Shown here one piece after another: positions 23,160 to 34,979 of a stretch of 64,000 nt of DNA (the stretch's first letter is position 1; the number at the start of each line of letters is the position of its first letter). Below the pieces are notes generated by a model. It saw only the letters and a list, made by a program, of their open reading frames with translations. It had not been told where the DNA came from and ran no database searches. The DNA comes from Tetracentron sinense (lineage: Eukaryota > Streptophyta > Magnoliopsida > Trochodendrales > Trochodendraceae): positions 28,615,760 to 28,679,759 of the forward strand of contig CM026557.1 of the NCBI GenBank assembly GCA_015143295.1, in the 5' to 3' direction. The position numbers and the translations under genes were made by a program.

Positions 23160-23482
23160 GCAAATCCGGTTATCACCCCTAGAAGTCACCACGTGTCTCC
23201 TTTGATGCCCCTTGACGGTGGGTAAGGTTCACCCACCCCTAGGGTTCACCCCCATTTTTGTTTTTTTTTTTTAATATTAATTCTTTTTTTTAATTAAAAA
23301 ACTGTTTTTAATATTAAAAAAACTCAAAAAACAGTTTTTTAATTTTAAAAAAAATATATAATATTTTTAAAAAAAAACCAAAAATTGGTGGGTGAACCCT
23401 AGGGGGTGGGTGAACCTTACCCCTGGTTAAGGAGTGTCAAATGGGATACGTGGCGGCCTCTGGGGGTGATAACCGGATTTGC
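23160..23482. mobile_element. Foldback MITE with about 120-bp terminal inverted repeats
   Basis: The left arm GCAAATCCGGTTATCACCCC...CACGTGTC...AAGGTTCACCCACCCC is mirrored by the right arm GGGTGGGTGAACC...ACGTGGCGGCC...GGGGTGATAACCGGATTTGC. The centre is A/T homopolymer-rich. No transposase. The inverted repeat suggests a hairpin RNA if transcribed. Confidence 0.8.
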
Positions 23483-23635
23483 CAAATCCGGTTATTACCG
23501 TAGAGGATTTGAATTCATAACTGAATTGAACTTAGGGAGGGATTACATCCAAAGTTCTACCAGGATGGTGAGTACCCATGTCTAGATGTAGATGAAGCCT
23601 TCGCAAGCTCAAGTTTAGCGCCAACTGAGCTTAGA

Positions 23636-24480
23636 TCATGGGCCATCGAATTGGCTTCCCCGTACACAAAAAGAAAAAGTTACAGGCCCTGCCAATGTAT
23701 GTCCTGAAAGCACTTCCACCATTTCCTTGGAATCAGACTGATCCACCACTTTTCGAGGCCACCGATGATGTAAAGCAAGGAGCACGCCTTCCCCAATAGC
23801 TGCTGCATCGGCAATCCTTGCAGACCTTCCAAGTAAGGGTCTACTGAGGTTGGTAATAACAATACCCTTATGATCCCTAGCCAGAATCCCGGTTCCAGCT
23901 GCAGCGATACAGCTAGGAAGAGCCGCTCCCTCCGTCGACATTGCCCTTGATCCATGCTTCATCTGGCTGGTGTCGGTAGGGCTTACTCCCCTGGAGAGAT
24001 TGGACAACGGAAGGGTCGGGGCAATGTCCTTCGATATGCATCTTCCACAATATTGCTGCAATCCTAATCCCAAGATGGTAAGCTGGATTTGCAAAGGCTG
24101 GTTAAAGAACCCATCGATTCCGCCACACTTAGATGGTCTCAAGAGGAAGGTGAAGGGGTCCACCCTAACTTTACGTTACGTTACGCTGTCTGAGATTAGA
24201 GGCAGTGGCCAAAGCATTGTGACATAATCTCCATAAGAAGACTTGGATTTCATCTTCCACACCCGCTGCCATGTTTTCTTGTCCGCCGCCAAAAGGTCAA
24301 GACTAGAAGAAGGCCGTTGTCGGGCATCCAAAGAATTTGCCAAGTTAACTGTAAATCTGTCGAAACTCGAAAAATTCCACATCACCCGATCGATCTTGGG
24401 CCTGGAAACGGCTAATGGGGGGGATCTTGCAAATTTCAAGAATAGAGGCCTGCGGCTAAGAGATCCATATCCCATGCTTC
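23636..24480 (-). mobile_element. L1-type LINE remnant (C-terminal RNase H-like part)
   Basis: Minus-strand frames carry a zinc-finger/RVT-linker-like KKTWQRVWKMK (about 24270) and, downstream, an RNase H-like segment AGTGILARDHKGIVI...AAIGEGVLLAL...DSKEMVEVL (about 23880-23690). That layout matches the 3' end of plant L1 ORF2. The two parts sit in different frames, and the expected DG motif at the RNase H start is not intact. No reverse transcriptase core, poly(A) or target duplication was found, so this is an old 5'- and 3'-truncated piece. Confidence 0.65.
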
Positions 24481-25070
24481 AGAAGGTTGATCATCCGATT
24501 CCCCACGGGTGGAAGGCAACAAAGCTGAGGTGTAAAATAGTGTTAATTCGGCACCCCAAGGGTCTAGAGACCAGTCCGAATCATCTCCCCCCAGTACCCC
24601 CACCTACCAACTAATACCATGCTTAAGGATATCTCGCTCTCGCCCAGCAAGATTACTCCTCCCTCTTTGTGTTTTCCAATGAACCCCACCTCCGTCCCTC
24701 TCTCTCTCCTTCGGTCTGTCTACCAACTAAAACCATCTCTCTTCCTCCTTTTTCTTTCATCGTAAATGGTGAAATCCTTCATCTAAAAGCATTCATAAAA
24801 AAAAATCTGACTGGGAAAACCAAAGCTTCTTTCATAATTTAACTGCCACCATATAAAAAAGGCCAAGCAGATTCCACCTACCAAGTTTTTATCATTGTCT
24901 CTGTCATGTAAGGTGTATCCATCACCCAAAAACAAAAAAGGCTAAGGAAAGGTGCATCCATCCCTAAAGATTGGCAACGAAAAACAGGTTGACAAGGCTT
25001 GGGCTCCAATCGTGGCCCACACGTGCTCCCAGGAACTATCATGGTCTTCCCCATATAAATTTGGACATTG
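24481..25070. other. Intergenic DNA, no gene recognised
   Basis: Contains pyrimidine-rich stretches (CCCTCTCTCTCTCC at about 24700) but no coding pattern. It may include the decayed 5' flank of the L1 remnant. Confidence 0.4.
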
Positions 25071-25075
25071 CTAAT

Positions 25076-25205
25076 GAGACTGCCAAAGGGCCGAGACCGT
25101 ACTGCACGGGATTTCAGGTGGGACCCACGTTCACATAGTGGGCCCCACCTGAAATCCTGTGCATGGATGCACGGCCTCAATGGTCTGGGACCTTTTGCGG
25201 TCTCA
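25076..25205. mobile_element. Small foldback MITE with strong hairpin
   Basis: CACGGGATTTCAGGTGGGAC is paired with GTGGGCCCCACCTGAAATCC around a short centre (25106-25162). Outer arms CCAAAGGGCCGAGACCGT and CGGCCTCAATGGTCTGGGAC extend the fold. About 130 bp in all. No target duplication established. Confidence 0.75.
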
Positions 25206-25334
25206 AAATCATTTCCCAAGAAATTTTTTGATCATCATCGGGCACAAGGGATGGAGTATCAGGTCGAGTCAGCCCGGAGGACAACATTCTACGTAATTGT
25301 ATTCTTTAAAAAAACTTCAATCTTCCTATTTAAT

Positions 25335-26850
25335 TAGGGGTGTCAATGGGATGGGATGGGCTGCACTTTTTAATAGGCTCAGCTCGCTTGCAATAGGTTT
25401 TTGTGGCCCGCCGGTTTATACCCCTACCAATAGTGGTTTTACCATTTTTTGGGCATGGCTTACCCTTTGGAAGATTTTAAATATTAACATAGACGTACAC
25501 ATCATACAACATGAAAGGCCCAACAGAATTCATTTTAAGAACGTGGTTGGTTACAAGAAGGCGACCATACAAAGGCAAACTGCAAGATTTTACATATGAA
25601 CTCAGGACCTCCGCTTCCATCATTGCTCTAACCATCTGTGGCTACTACTCTTTCAGATTTATTATCCCCTATTGCAGCTTCACCAAAGAATGCTCCAACA
25701 TAAGGTTAATATGAAGTTGTTAAGATGTGAAGAATTCTTGCCGAGTCATATTCATTGAAGACAAAACAATATAAAGTCTATTCCGTAGCCAAGTCATAAG
25801 CTTGACAACGAATTTGCAAAGTTGTCAAGATGCATAAACACAACAAAATAAAGTTTGGATGCAAAAGCACAAAAGCCAAGATCATAATCATTGAACTAAT
25901 GAGAGTGGGGGCAAGGCAAGGGTGCGTGGGTGGGAGGGTAGCAGTGACTTAGACGTGGTGGTATGGTGGACCTCGCGATGATCTACTTCCGAGATTGATT
26001 CTCTAAAAAAGAAATTGTTCTCAAAATTCTGTTCCAAAAGCACAATGTTTGTCAATATTATTCCGCTCGAACAACCAGACAAACAACTCTTTTGACAATA
26101 TTAATCTCAAAAGCAAAGTCTCTTTTGCTGCCAGAAAGCATCACATGCACTCTACTTCAGTCTTAGGACTGCACATACACTACCAAAAACAGTTTGACAT
26201 TTTCCCCAGAAATGTCTTCCCAAATTCAGTAGTAAATACCTAAAAATCATTCATTCATTCTTAAAACATTGCAGATCTGAACTGTAAAGCCAGACTTTAT
26301 ATATATTACTTGATTCTAGTTCACTCATTCTAAAGATTTTGCAAGGGGTTTAACACCATCTACTCCAAAACATTAATGAGGCTGATATTATCACAATTTA
26401 AGTGGACACTGTCAAAGAAACAACCCTTTGGGTCAAAGTATGGGATTAGTGCCAATTTCTTAAATAAATCTTACCAGAAAAAATCAAGAAACAGAAATCA
26501 CAGAAAAGAATATGCATCAGACATCAGGAAATTAAATTAATGTTAAGGTATGACTATTTTGCTCAGCTGGTTAGGAGGTCGAAGTCAACCAATATCATGT
26601 TATAAAAAGCAATCCCAGCTTCTATAGAAATTGAGTACTTACATTTTGCTCTAAAGTCACTTTATAAATCATTTTTTTGGAAAGACTTTAATATTCTCGA
26701 ATGCCCCAAACTTGTTTAGATATGAATAACTGTTCTCAAATTCCAGTTTGCAAACTTCAAAATCTCACTCATCCATAGAGTAACCACAGTTTACAGACTG
26801 AAAGAGTAATCTTGATTCTAGTTAGATCAATCAACTTTGTAGGTCCAGCT
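25335..26850. other. Intergenic or distal 3'-flank DNA
   Basis: It starts with an AGGGGTGTCAATGGGATGGG repeat (hAT-MITE-like start). The rest is AT-rich and mostly free of recognisable repeats. No open frame of note. It may lie beyond, or within, the 3' end of the UBA2-like transcript. Confidence 0.35.
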
Positions 26851-29471
26851 TCTTACCTTCCAAACCAGGAGAAGTTGTCTAGTAGCTCAGTGGATGAAGA
26901 TTTGCAAGCCCATCTTAGCAATAACTTTTTGGGTTTCCTTGCTTGATGCTGTTGATCCTCAGAAGTATGTAGAAGGGAGTAATTTTCGTGAATACAAGAA
27001 AGTAAATATATATATATATATAAATTGTATGAAATTTTCCTAAGAATATTATGTGAAAAACGGAGAGATCATCATTTCTAAATGTAACTAACAAAGACTT
27101 ATGGCAAAAAAATGTCCATCCACCTGATGACAGCCATGAGGATCAACATTTAGGACTGGAAGTGGGGACAGAAGAGAACCTCTGAAAACCTCACAAAATT
27201 GGCCAAATTTACTCAATTTACAAGAATATGGAAGTTTTGGTATGATGCCAACCAATTCATAAAAACAGAACAACCCGGATCTTTTTCTTTTTTTTTCAAA
27301 CAGAACGTTTTTGGCATCCTGATTGTGGATAATAATCCAAAAACTGCTTTAACCATAAAAACAAACTCAATTTCAAATATTCAACAAATAAACAATGATT
27401 TCATTCCAGTAGGATGCTGCCGCAAAATCCATTTTCAAGTATTATGACTAGTTTTTATGAATTTCATAAACCAAGAAATAGACCAAGTAATTGAGAACCC
27501 AAAAATCAAATCTGAAGCATTTTCTAGAACTGCTTTTTCTACCTTTGGGATATTTAACCTGCTGTACCCGACCTAAGAAATAAGAAAAAAATAATGCAGT
27601 ACAAAAATGTTGTTTGCACTGCATCAAAGTCCACCTGCAGTAACAATTACTGTCAGAAATATAGACAGCATATGAGTATTCTCAACAGTAATCAAAAATC
27701 ACATAATTGACTTTGCAATGTGGTAAGTGTCCAAATGGAGCACACTATCATTAAAAAAACGAAAAATCAAATTAATGCGAGGCATTCATATCAGAAGATA
27801 CAACTGCAGACAAAGTAGGTTACAACAACAATACGTAAAGTTGCAGGCACTACAATTATAAAGATTCACAACATGGCAAACAAGAACGATGAAAATCTAT
27901 TAGTGAACATGGAATTGATTCACCATAAGATAAAGCAACTACTTTAAGCCAATAATAATTACTAAATGTGCTTATCCAATCCATAAAAGCAGAAAACGGG
28001 AAAAACACAGTTGATAACCCTCTTAGACTCCTCAAAGTCCAACAAGTTCTAAACTTGAAAGACTCAACCTAATCCCCAAAGATTTCAAGAAACCAAGTAT
28101 TGTAACTAAAAAATAAGTCAAAATACAATATTGTTTTGAAGGGGTGCAGAGGAAAAGGTGATTAAAAAAATAAAACAGTAACTCCACTTCATGGTCTAAG
28201 GTTCTGGTCTTTGTAGTAACCAAACAGTAATACTTCATCACAAACATAAAGACTGCGTTTGCATGAGCTCTTGGAACTTCAGAAGAATCACCAGTCCAGA
28301 ACTAAATGATTGATGCAGCTATGAAGGATCTGCACGATGTATAAAAAACATACAAAGCCAGTTTCAAAAAGAAAGATTCCCAAATCAGAAACTTTTCATA
28401 CAAGTGGAAGAAAAATAACAAATGGAAAGCAAAATTTCATACTTGAGTAATTTAGAACTTTGAAAGTAGAAGTTTCGCAAATTTTATCACAGTAATATAC
28501 AAGCAAAGGATCATTTTGTTACAAAAACATAGGAATGCAAACAAGAAATTTAAAAGCAGGACATCACAAATAAAAGTATTAAGATGTGGAAGGAAATCAA
28601 ATCCAACTTGGAGAATAAAACATTTCAAAACAATTTGCTATACGAGTAGATCAAAAGGAAATGCATCACTCAACCCCACAAAGAAAAAAAATTGACAATT
28701 TATGCAAAACTACAAAGTTAGCTTTCGTTATAGGAAAAGTGGTCATGTCAGAAAAAAAAAAGGTCTATGCAGATGCAATTTTGCAGAGAGTTGACAAGAA
28801 AAAAGAATGGCAAAGCATTTCGGTTGTATCAGACAAGACACCCGGGAATGAAATTTGAGTGTGGCAAAGCATTTTAACAAAATGAAGAAAATGTGATAAT
28901 TCTTTATTGTCCTGGTCAATGAGATAGTCATACATTTAGCCTCTAAATCTCGAAATCCACCGTAAACAAAAAATCTTGCTTGGACTATCAATTGTTTTAA
29001 AACTCATCGAGTTGACTCAATTCGAGTGGGTTTCGAGCCACCTCGACCCAAATCTAGATTTCTATCAGAAATAACGAGTGAGTCAGTTGAGTCAGCCGAG
29101 TTGACTCGGCCTGGTCGACTCGACTGACTTGAGTCATCTTTTGTTTTCAACGGTATAATGAGGTGAGAAAGAGTGTTAGGGCTAGTGGCTAAGAACAGAT
29201 ATTGCAATCTCTCTCTGGAAATGTTTAATTTATGTAGCCGAACCTTGGACATGCCTCAGTAGAGACTAGCAAGAGCTTGAAGTTGAGATCTCAATTCCTC
29301 AGCATTTCTCAATTCAGTCAAGTCTTTTTATTTATTTTTTGGGTGATGAGTTCAGTCAGTCATTACTCAATTCAGTCAGTTTTTTTTCAATTTTATTATT
29401 TGGTAATGAGATCAGTCAGTTGGTAGAGTCTAGTTAAGCTCCTGCACAAACACATTAGTGTAGCATTTTAA

Positions 29472-29569
29472 GGTATAAATTAAAATTTAATGATAAAATA
29501 TTCCTAAAATGATATATATATATATATATCATTTTAGGAATATTTTATCATTAAATTTTAATTTATACC
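29472..29569. repeat. 98-bp perfect palindrome without spacer
   Basis: Two 49-nt arms (29472-29520 and 29521-29569) are exact reverse complements. The arm begins GGTATAAATTAAAATTTAAT and ends GATATATATA. The centre is a TA repeat. AT content is very high. Its origin could be an AT-rich MITE or a local inverted duplication. Confidence 0.95.
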
Positions 29570-29582
29570 CTATATTTAGCAA

Positions 29583-29755
29583 AAATTGAAAAAAATATTA
29601 TAATTTCATTAAATTTAATAAATACCTTATATATATATATATAACAAATATTGAAAAAATATTGCAAATTTCTTAATTATTATAATTTCATTAAATTTAA
29701 TAAATACCTTATATATATATAACAAATATTGAAAAAATATTACAATTTTCTTAAT
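29583..29755. repeat. AT-rich tandem repeat, two and a half copies
   Basis: The units contain ATTATAATTTCATTAAATTT, AATAAATACCTTATATATA and CAAATATTGAAAAAATATT. Two full copies follow a partial one. Confidence 0.85.
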
Positions 29756-29988
29756 TTTAGGTTTCATTACTCGGAACGATTTTTGACCGAGTTTTTGAGT
29801 CAACTTGACCAGCAAGGTTCCTAGTCGAGTTTTAAGCCACTGAGATTATGTGTATTAACAAAAATTGAAAACATGTTATTATTTTTCGAAGTTATGTTTC
29901 ATTACTCAGGCAAGTTTTGACAGAGTTTTTGAGTCAACTCGACTCAGCGTGTTCCTAGTCAAGTCGAGTTTTAAACCACTGGGATCAT

Positions 29989-30022
<34 letters not shown>

Positions 30023-30165
30023 ATCAATATAACAAATATTGAAAAATGTTATAATTTTTCGAAGTTATGTTTTATTACTCGAATAAGTTTTGACCAACTT
30101 TTCGAGTCAACTCGACTCAGCAAGGTTCCGAGTCAAGTTTTAAAACAGTGAGATTATTTACCAAA
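29755..30165. repeat. Tandem repeat of about 130-165 bp (three copies) with a GT microsatellite
   Basis: Each unit has GTTATGTTTCATTACTC, TTTTTGAGTCAACTCGACTC and AGTCGAGTTTTAAACCACTG. The second unit is expanded by a (GT)n tract at about 29990-30022. Shorter GAGTCAACTCGACTC words also occur at 29000-29120. Confidence 0.85.
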
Positions 30166-30230
30166 AGAAGAAAAAAATACGTTGATACATTCAGAATTGT
30201 TGGAACCAAAAGACTTAAAAGTGGAATGGG

Positions 30231-30613
30231 AAAAAAATGGATTCTTTGCATTGTACTGACAGTACCAAATTGAATGAAACCATTCCACAAGATTGATGCA
30301 AATTAAAATAAACTCATTTACTTCATGAAGTTGGCAATGGAATATACCTCACACATAAGACCTAAGTTCAGATATGCACAGATACTCTTGAATATAAATA
30401 ACATGGCACAAAAAGAGCACCTATAAAAAATGGATTCTTTGTGTTGTACTGACAGTACCAAATTGAATGAATCCATTCCACAAGATTGATGCAAATTAAA
30501 ATTAACTCGTTTACTTCATGAAGTTAGCAATGGAATATACCTCACATAAGACCTAAGTTCAGATATGCGCAGACACTCTTGAATATGAATAACATAGCAC
30601 AAAAAGAGCACCT
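30231..30613. repeat. Direct tandem duplication of about 190 bp
   Basis: 30231-30424 and 30425-30613 are about 95% identical: AAAAATGGATTCTTTG...CTGACAGTACCAAATTGAATG...AAAAAGAGCACCT. The junction is exact. On the minus strand the duplicated end contains AAGGTGCTC, a possible 5' splice site. Confidence 0.9.
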
Positions 30614-31369
30614 TATCGGGGAAGGTGAGGCATTGCCTCTGTACGCAACAGGTGGATGCAAGTATGCTACCATTGCTCTAAAATATCAAATTCAGATTGG
30701 TTAGATGGGCTACAGTCCAAATTTTCAAAAACAGCCAATCAATTGCTTTCACTAGCCTCTAGGATGGCTTATATAACTAAAGTTATTAAACCAGCGTAGT
30801 CAAAGCATCCGGACGACGCCCAGGACATAAAGGTTTGCTCTTTTATTAATTTTTAAACATAGGAATATTCACAATTAACAATTAGAAACTTAAATAGAGT
30901 ATATATAAGACAATTTCACTGGAAAAATAAAGACCATATTATACTACCAAGTGGCGAAGTAACCGATGCCAAATAAACATGAAGAAACAAAGTAGCTTAG
31001 TTGCTTTGTGGAAAAAAAAAAGGGAAAAAGAAAAAAAAAAACGATATGGAATGAGAGATGCAAAACCCTAGAAAATTATTGTTGCATTCCATTAGTGAAA
31101 TCTTTTATACCCATGATATGGAGTAAATCTATTTTATTTTTAATTGTTTTGTATATAGCATTTTAACTCCATTACTGTCTCAGGCAACCAACCACCTGTT
31201 ACTATCACTTTAGCATTTGGATGAGGGCAACACCTAGACTTCATGACTAGGCAACCATGTCTTAATGAGAGCTCGCCTAAACCTAAATGCAGGATCTGAG
31301 TGGCTAGGCAACGGTTTGACACTTTAACTGCACCAAACAGAAAAAGAAAAGGTTCACTAAAGATTGGTT

Positions 31370-32000
31370 GCATTTTTTATTTTTGAAAAGTAAATATAAT
31401 AAAATAGCATAGCAAAAAGAGAAGTTACAAAGAAGTCAACTGATAGGAAAACCAGAAAAGCAGGAAAGAATACAAACCAAACTCTAACATGAGACTCGTG
31501 TTTAAGGACAGAAGCAAAAAAAAAAAGCTCTGAACCAAAACCTCAAAGTCACCTCAAATAGCACACTACGATAAGGGGTTAAGGACGCTACAAATGATGC
31601 CCTCAGTGGCAGTGTGGGGGCTATCAAACACACTGTGATTCCTCTCATACCATATGTTCTAGCAAATGGCCGCCGGGAGAACGCACCATATCACCATTTG
31701 GAAAACGTCCTTTACTCTCAAAAACCAACTGGAGATTAACAGAGAAGCTATCTAGGAAAACCCACTGCACCCTTAAAGATCGGCGGAATTGATCATGGGT
31801 ATCCAAAAGGCAGAGTGCAAATGAAATTCCATGAATCAATAAGCACATATATCAGTTAGAGATGGGCATCCAAGAGGTGAACCTATTTTGGTACATCCCT
31901 GAGTGCATATGCCAATTGGCGTAAAGAGAATAAGAGATACTCCAATATCCATGAGAAGGTACTACCCTATATATCATTTCTTCCTCAAACTAGACATTTA
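31370..32000 (-). mobile_element. 5'-truncated L1 LINE, 3' end
   Basis: On the minus strand a C-terminal ORF2-like IWYERNHSVFDSPHTATEGI (about 31662-31590) matches the W-x-ERN-xx-F motif near the end of plant L1 ORF2, then an untranslated tail. A T-rich run at 31372-31382 could be the complement of the poly(A) tail. The 5' limit is not defined. The upstream frame is disrupted. Confidence 0.6.
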
Positions 32001-32210
32001 AGGACAGACGTAAGATACGATATTATAATGAGTAAGTTTTATTTTTATTTTTGACCCGTTACAATGGGTAAAAATTATCAACTTTGACTCCCTATCATAA
32101 CTCTTGCACTTGTCATGCTTCTCGCCTTTAAACTTTGTTACTTATGGATGAATCCAATAAAAAGGGATGATATTTTAAAAATTATACTTCACCCTTGATC
32201 CACATCTTTT

Positions 32211-33509
32211 TTTTTTTTAGGTAATCATAAGCATCATATTACTAGAAAAAAAGTGATAACAGAGATTCACAAAGAGTGAACCGTAAGGAAAGGGAGAAAG
32301 TACAGCAACTACACAAAAAGAACTTTAAGAGCTAAACCAAAGACTAAAGCAAACCACCACAACTCCCTTTAAGTTGGGATATCTAGCTCCTCCCAATCTA
32401 TGGCTGCTCCCTAGTCAAAGCCCAATCCCCTATAAGCTTGCAAACCTGCTTGAGCATGCACCTCACCGATAAAGATGAGACGTCAAAAATCCGCCTATTT
32501 CGCTCTTTCCAAATGGACTACGTGATGGCCACTGGAAGAAGAGCTCATACTAAGTCCTAATGAGGGCCCAACCAACCCAACTGCCAACAAGATAAGAAAC
32601 TCTGGAAGGAATAGAGAAAAACTCATGCATCACTAATATGAGCTAGAAAAGAACTCCAGAGGCTAAACGCAAAAGGTAGTGCAAGAGTAAGTGATCCACT
32701 AATTCCACCGCTACCAAGCAAATCGCGCACTCGTTTGGAAGATTTCAACATCTGTTTTGAAGGTGGCCAACCGTCAAGATTTTATCCAAAAAAGTTGTCT
32801 ATAGAAAAAAGGATACCTTGGATGGAAGCCTTGATGTCATACAACTTTACTAGGGAATGCCAAGTGGGAGTAGTCACTCCAAACCCGCAAAAAAGATCTA
32901 ACAGTAAAGCGACCTTTGTTGTCCCTAAACCATACTCGAGTATCCCTAGAATTAAGGTTAGGCTTAACGGACTATAGACACCCCATAAGACTAATAAAAG
33001 AGCTCAATTCCCAGTTCTGAAGAGACCTCCTAAATCTAGGAACCCAAACTACCGACTCTCCCCTCATTTTGAACATGGATGCCACCAACTCTAGTTGATC
33101 TCAAGTTAGCAAATAAAGCGAAGGAAAATCATGCTTGAGAATTAGGACCACACCATAGATCAGACCAAAAATTCACCTCCTCCCCATTGTCGATGACAAA
33201 TCTAGTGTGAGGGTTAAAATCATCCTTTGCCTGTAGAATTGGTCTCAACAAACCCACCTTATGAGAAGTGGTCATCCCTTTTGGAATCCCTCTGTTGCCC
33301 TCCCAATACCAAGCCACAATAACCTTTCTCCAAAGACTATTACACTCCTCTCCTTATTGCCACAACTATTTAAACAGCAGAACTTTGTTCACTACCTTGA
33401 GAGGCCACAAATTAAGACCTCCAAACTCCTTTGGACCACAAACCAGACTCCACCTAACTAAATGGAACTTCTGGCGTAGACTTTCTCGTTCCACAAAAAA
33501 TCGCGTTGG
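32211..33509 (-). mobile_element. 5'-truncated L1 LINE with 20-bp target duplication
   Basis: ACCCTTGATCCACATCTTTT occurs at 32191-32210 and 33510-33529. The complement of a poly(A) tail follows the left copy (T run to 32218). Minus-strand coding traces are RFVIDNGEEVNFWSDLWCG (about 33205-33145) and, near the 3' end, WKERNRRIFD (about 32513-32484), in the right order for L1 ORF2 C-terminus. About 1.3 kb remains. The frames are interrupted. Clear target-primed insertion, moderately young because the duplication is exact. Confidence 0.9.
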
Positions 33510-33765
33510 ACCCTTGATCCACATCTTTTGACATGTGTATCGATATCCATAACAATAACCATCTCTTTGAAACTAAGGAGCTATAGTAACCAATGTGGGG
33601 CTCTTGTCAACATATAATTTTAAAATTCACATAAAACGTTACGTTACGGTTTCAGCAAGGGTGGTGACGTTACACTACACGATACGTTTCGAAATAACCA
33701 TAAAGATTTAAAAATAATAATAATAATATAGTTGCAAGGATGTTATGTACTGGATGGGTTCACTT

Positions 33766-34369
33766 CAAGGTTTAAAAAAAGGGTTTCGGACACCGTAACG
33801 GACACGGCCAAAACCTTTACGTAACACTGTTATGTAATGGTTTCGGACTTTACTTATTTTTTTTCTTTTTCGCTTAAAAAAATTCAATAAATAAATTTTA
33901 AAAAAAACATATGATAAATGAATAATAAGATACTTTTAAAGCCAATATGAAGCTCAAAATTTAGAAATAAGGAAATTAGAAGGGTCGAGAGTTGAAACAT
34001 ACCTGAAATAAAGAACCTACCTTAGATACCTTCAAATCTATGAATTAAACCCCAAATCAAGTTGTTAATCAACCAAAAACAAAATGATTTTAGGAAAAAA
34101 AAAGATACTAAGAATATGTAGAGAAGAATAGAGAAAGCAAAGATGAGCTTTTTGAATGAGTTTAGGAATTTTCGGAACCTAATCCTACAACCGAAACTTT
34201 TACGTATCGGGCGTAACGGCCATTACGTAATGGTTTCGGGCGTTACGGTTTTGTTTCAGGATAAACGGGTAAAGGTACGGTATCGGGTATCGGGTATCGG
34301 GTATCGGAGGTCATCGAAACCTTTACGTAACGAGCATTACGTAACGGTTTCGGCGATTTTTTAAACCAT
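33766..34369. mobile_element. Mutator-type MITE with 9-bp target duplication
   Basis: GGTTCACTT flanks the element at 33757-33765 and 34370-34378. The termini are inverted: CAAGGTTTAAAAAAAGGG...CACCGTAACGG versus CGTTACGTAACGGTTTCGGC...TTTTTTAAACCAT. Inside are repeated TTACGTAAnGGTTTCGG words and a fourfold GGTATCG run (34276-34305). No open reading frame of note. Confidence 0.75.
34276..34306. repeat. GGTATCGGGTATCGGG short tandem array
   Basis: Four 7-bp GTATCGG units in a row within the MITE at 33766-34369. Confidence 0.9.
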
Positions 34370-34979
34370 GGTTCACTTACCATTCTCGCTTCCAGTAAGC
34401 TTACCTCCATCATGTCCTATTTAGTGATTAAAGAAGGCTATGTATGTGAGACATGGTGAGATAGATTCGAGTCTACAACCTAGGGTGCATAACTTGAGAA
34501 AGAATCAGTGGATTGAAACGGTGCGTTGTTCACAATATCTCGTTTAACAATATCTCGTGTAAGGAAAAGTCTTATGTATGGCCGCCTATACTAATATAAT
34601 GGGAATAGGAATGAGGTGCCCAAATCTCATTTCCAGCTTCTCATTTCTTATGAATTTTAGGAATCTCACTTCCAGCTTCTCACTTCCCGCTTTGGATTTG
34701 CTTCTGATTTTTGCTTATTGCTCTGGTAACTATGGTTTCTAGTTAAAACAAATTAGGAATTGAATTTTTTATTTATACTAAAAAAAAACCTTTAATAGGA
34801 CTTTTTCAATCAATAAAAAACATGTCATTTTTATTAAAACAAAGATTATTGGTGCCGTTTATAGTAACAACAATAAAAAACACAACGGTTTCAATCAATA
34901 AAAAACACACCAAAAAAGAGGCATGGACCATAACGGCCATTACATAACAGTTTGGTAGGGTCCATTACGAAGAGCAAAC

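Noticed and set aside
23970-24614. Plus-strand frames over the L1 remnant
   Set aside because: Antisense to the L1-like minus-strand traces, with no family features.
26545-26600. GCTCAGCTGGTTAGGAGGTC, like a tRNA A box
   Set aside because: No B box at the right spacing, no acceptor stem pairing. At most an old SINE trace.
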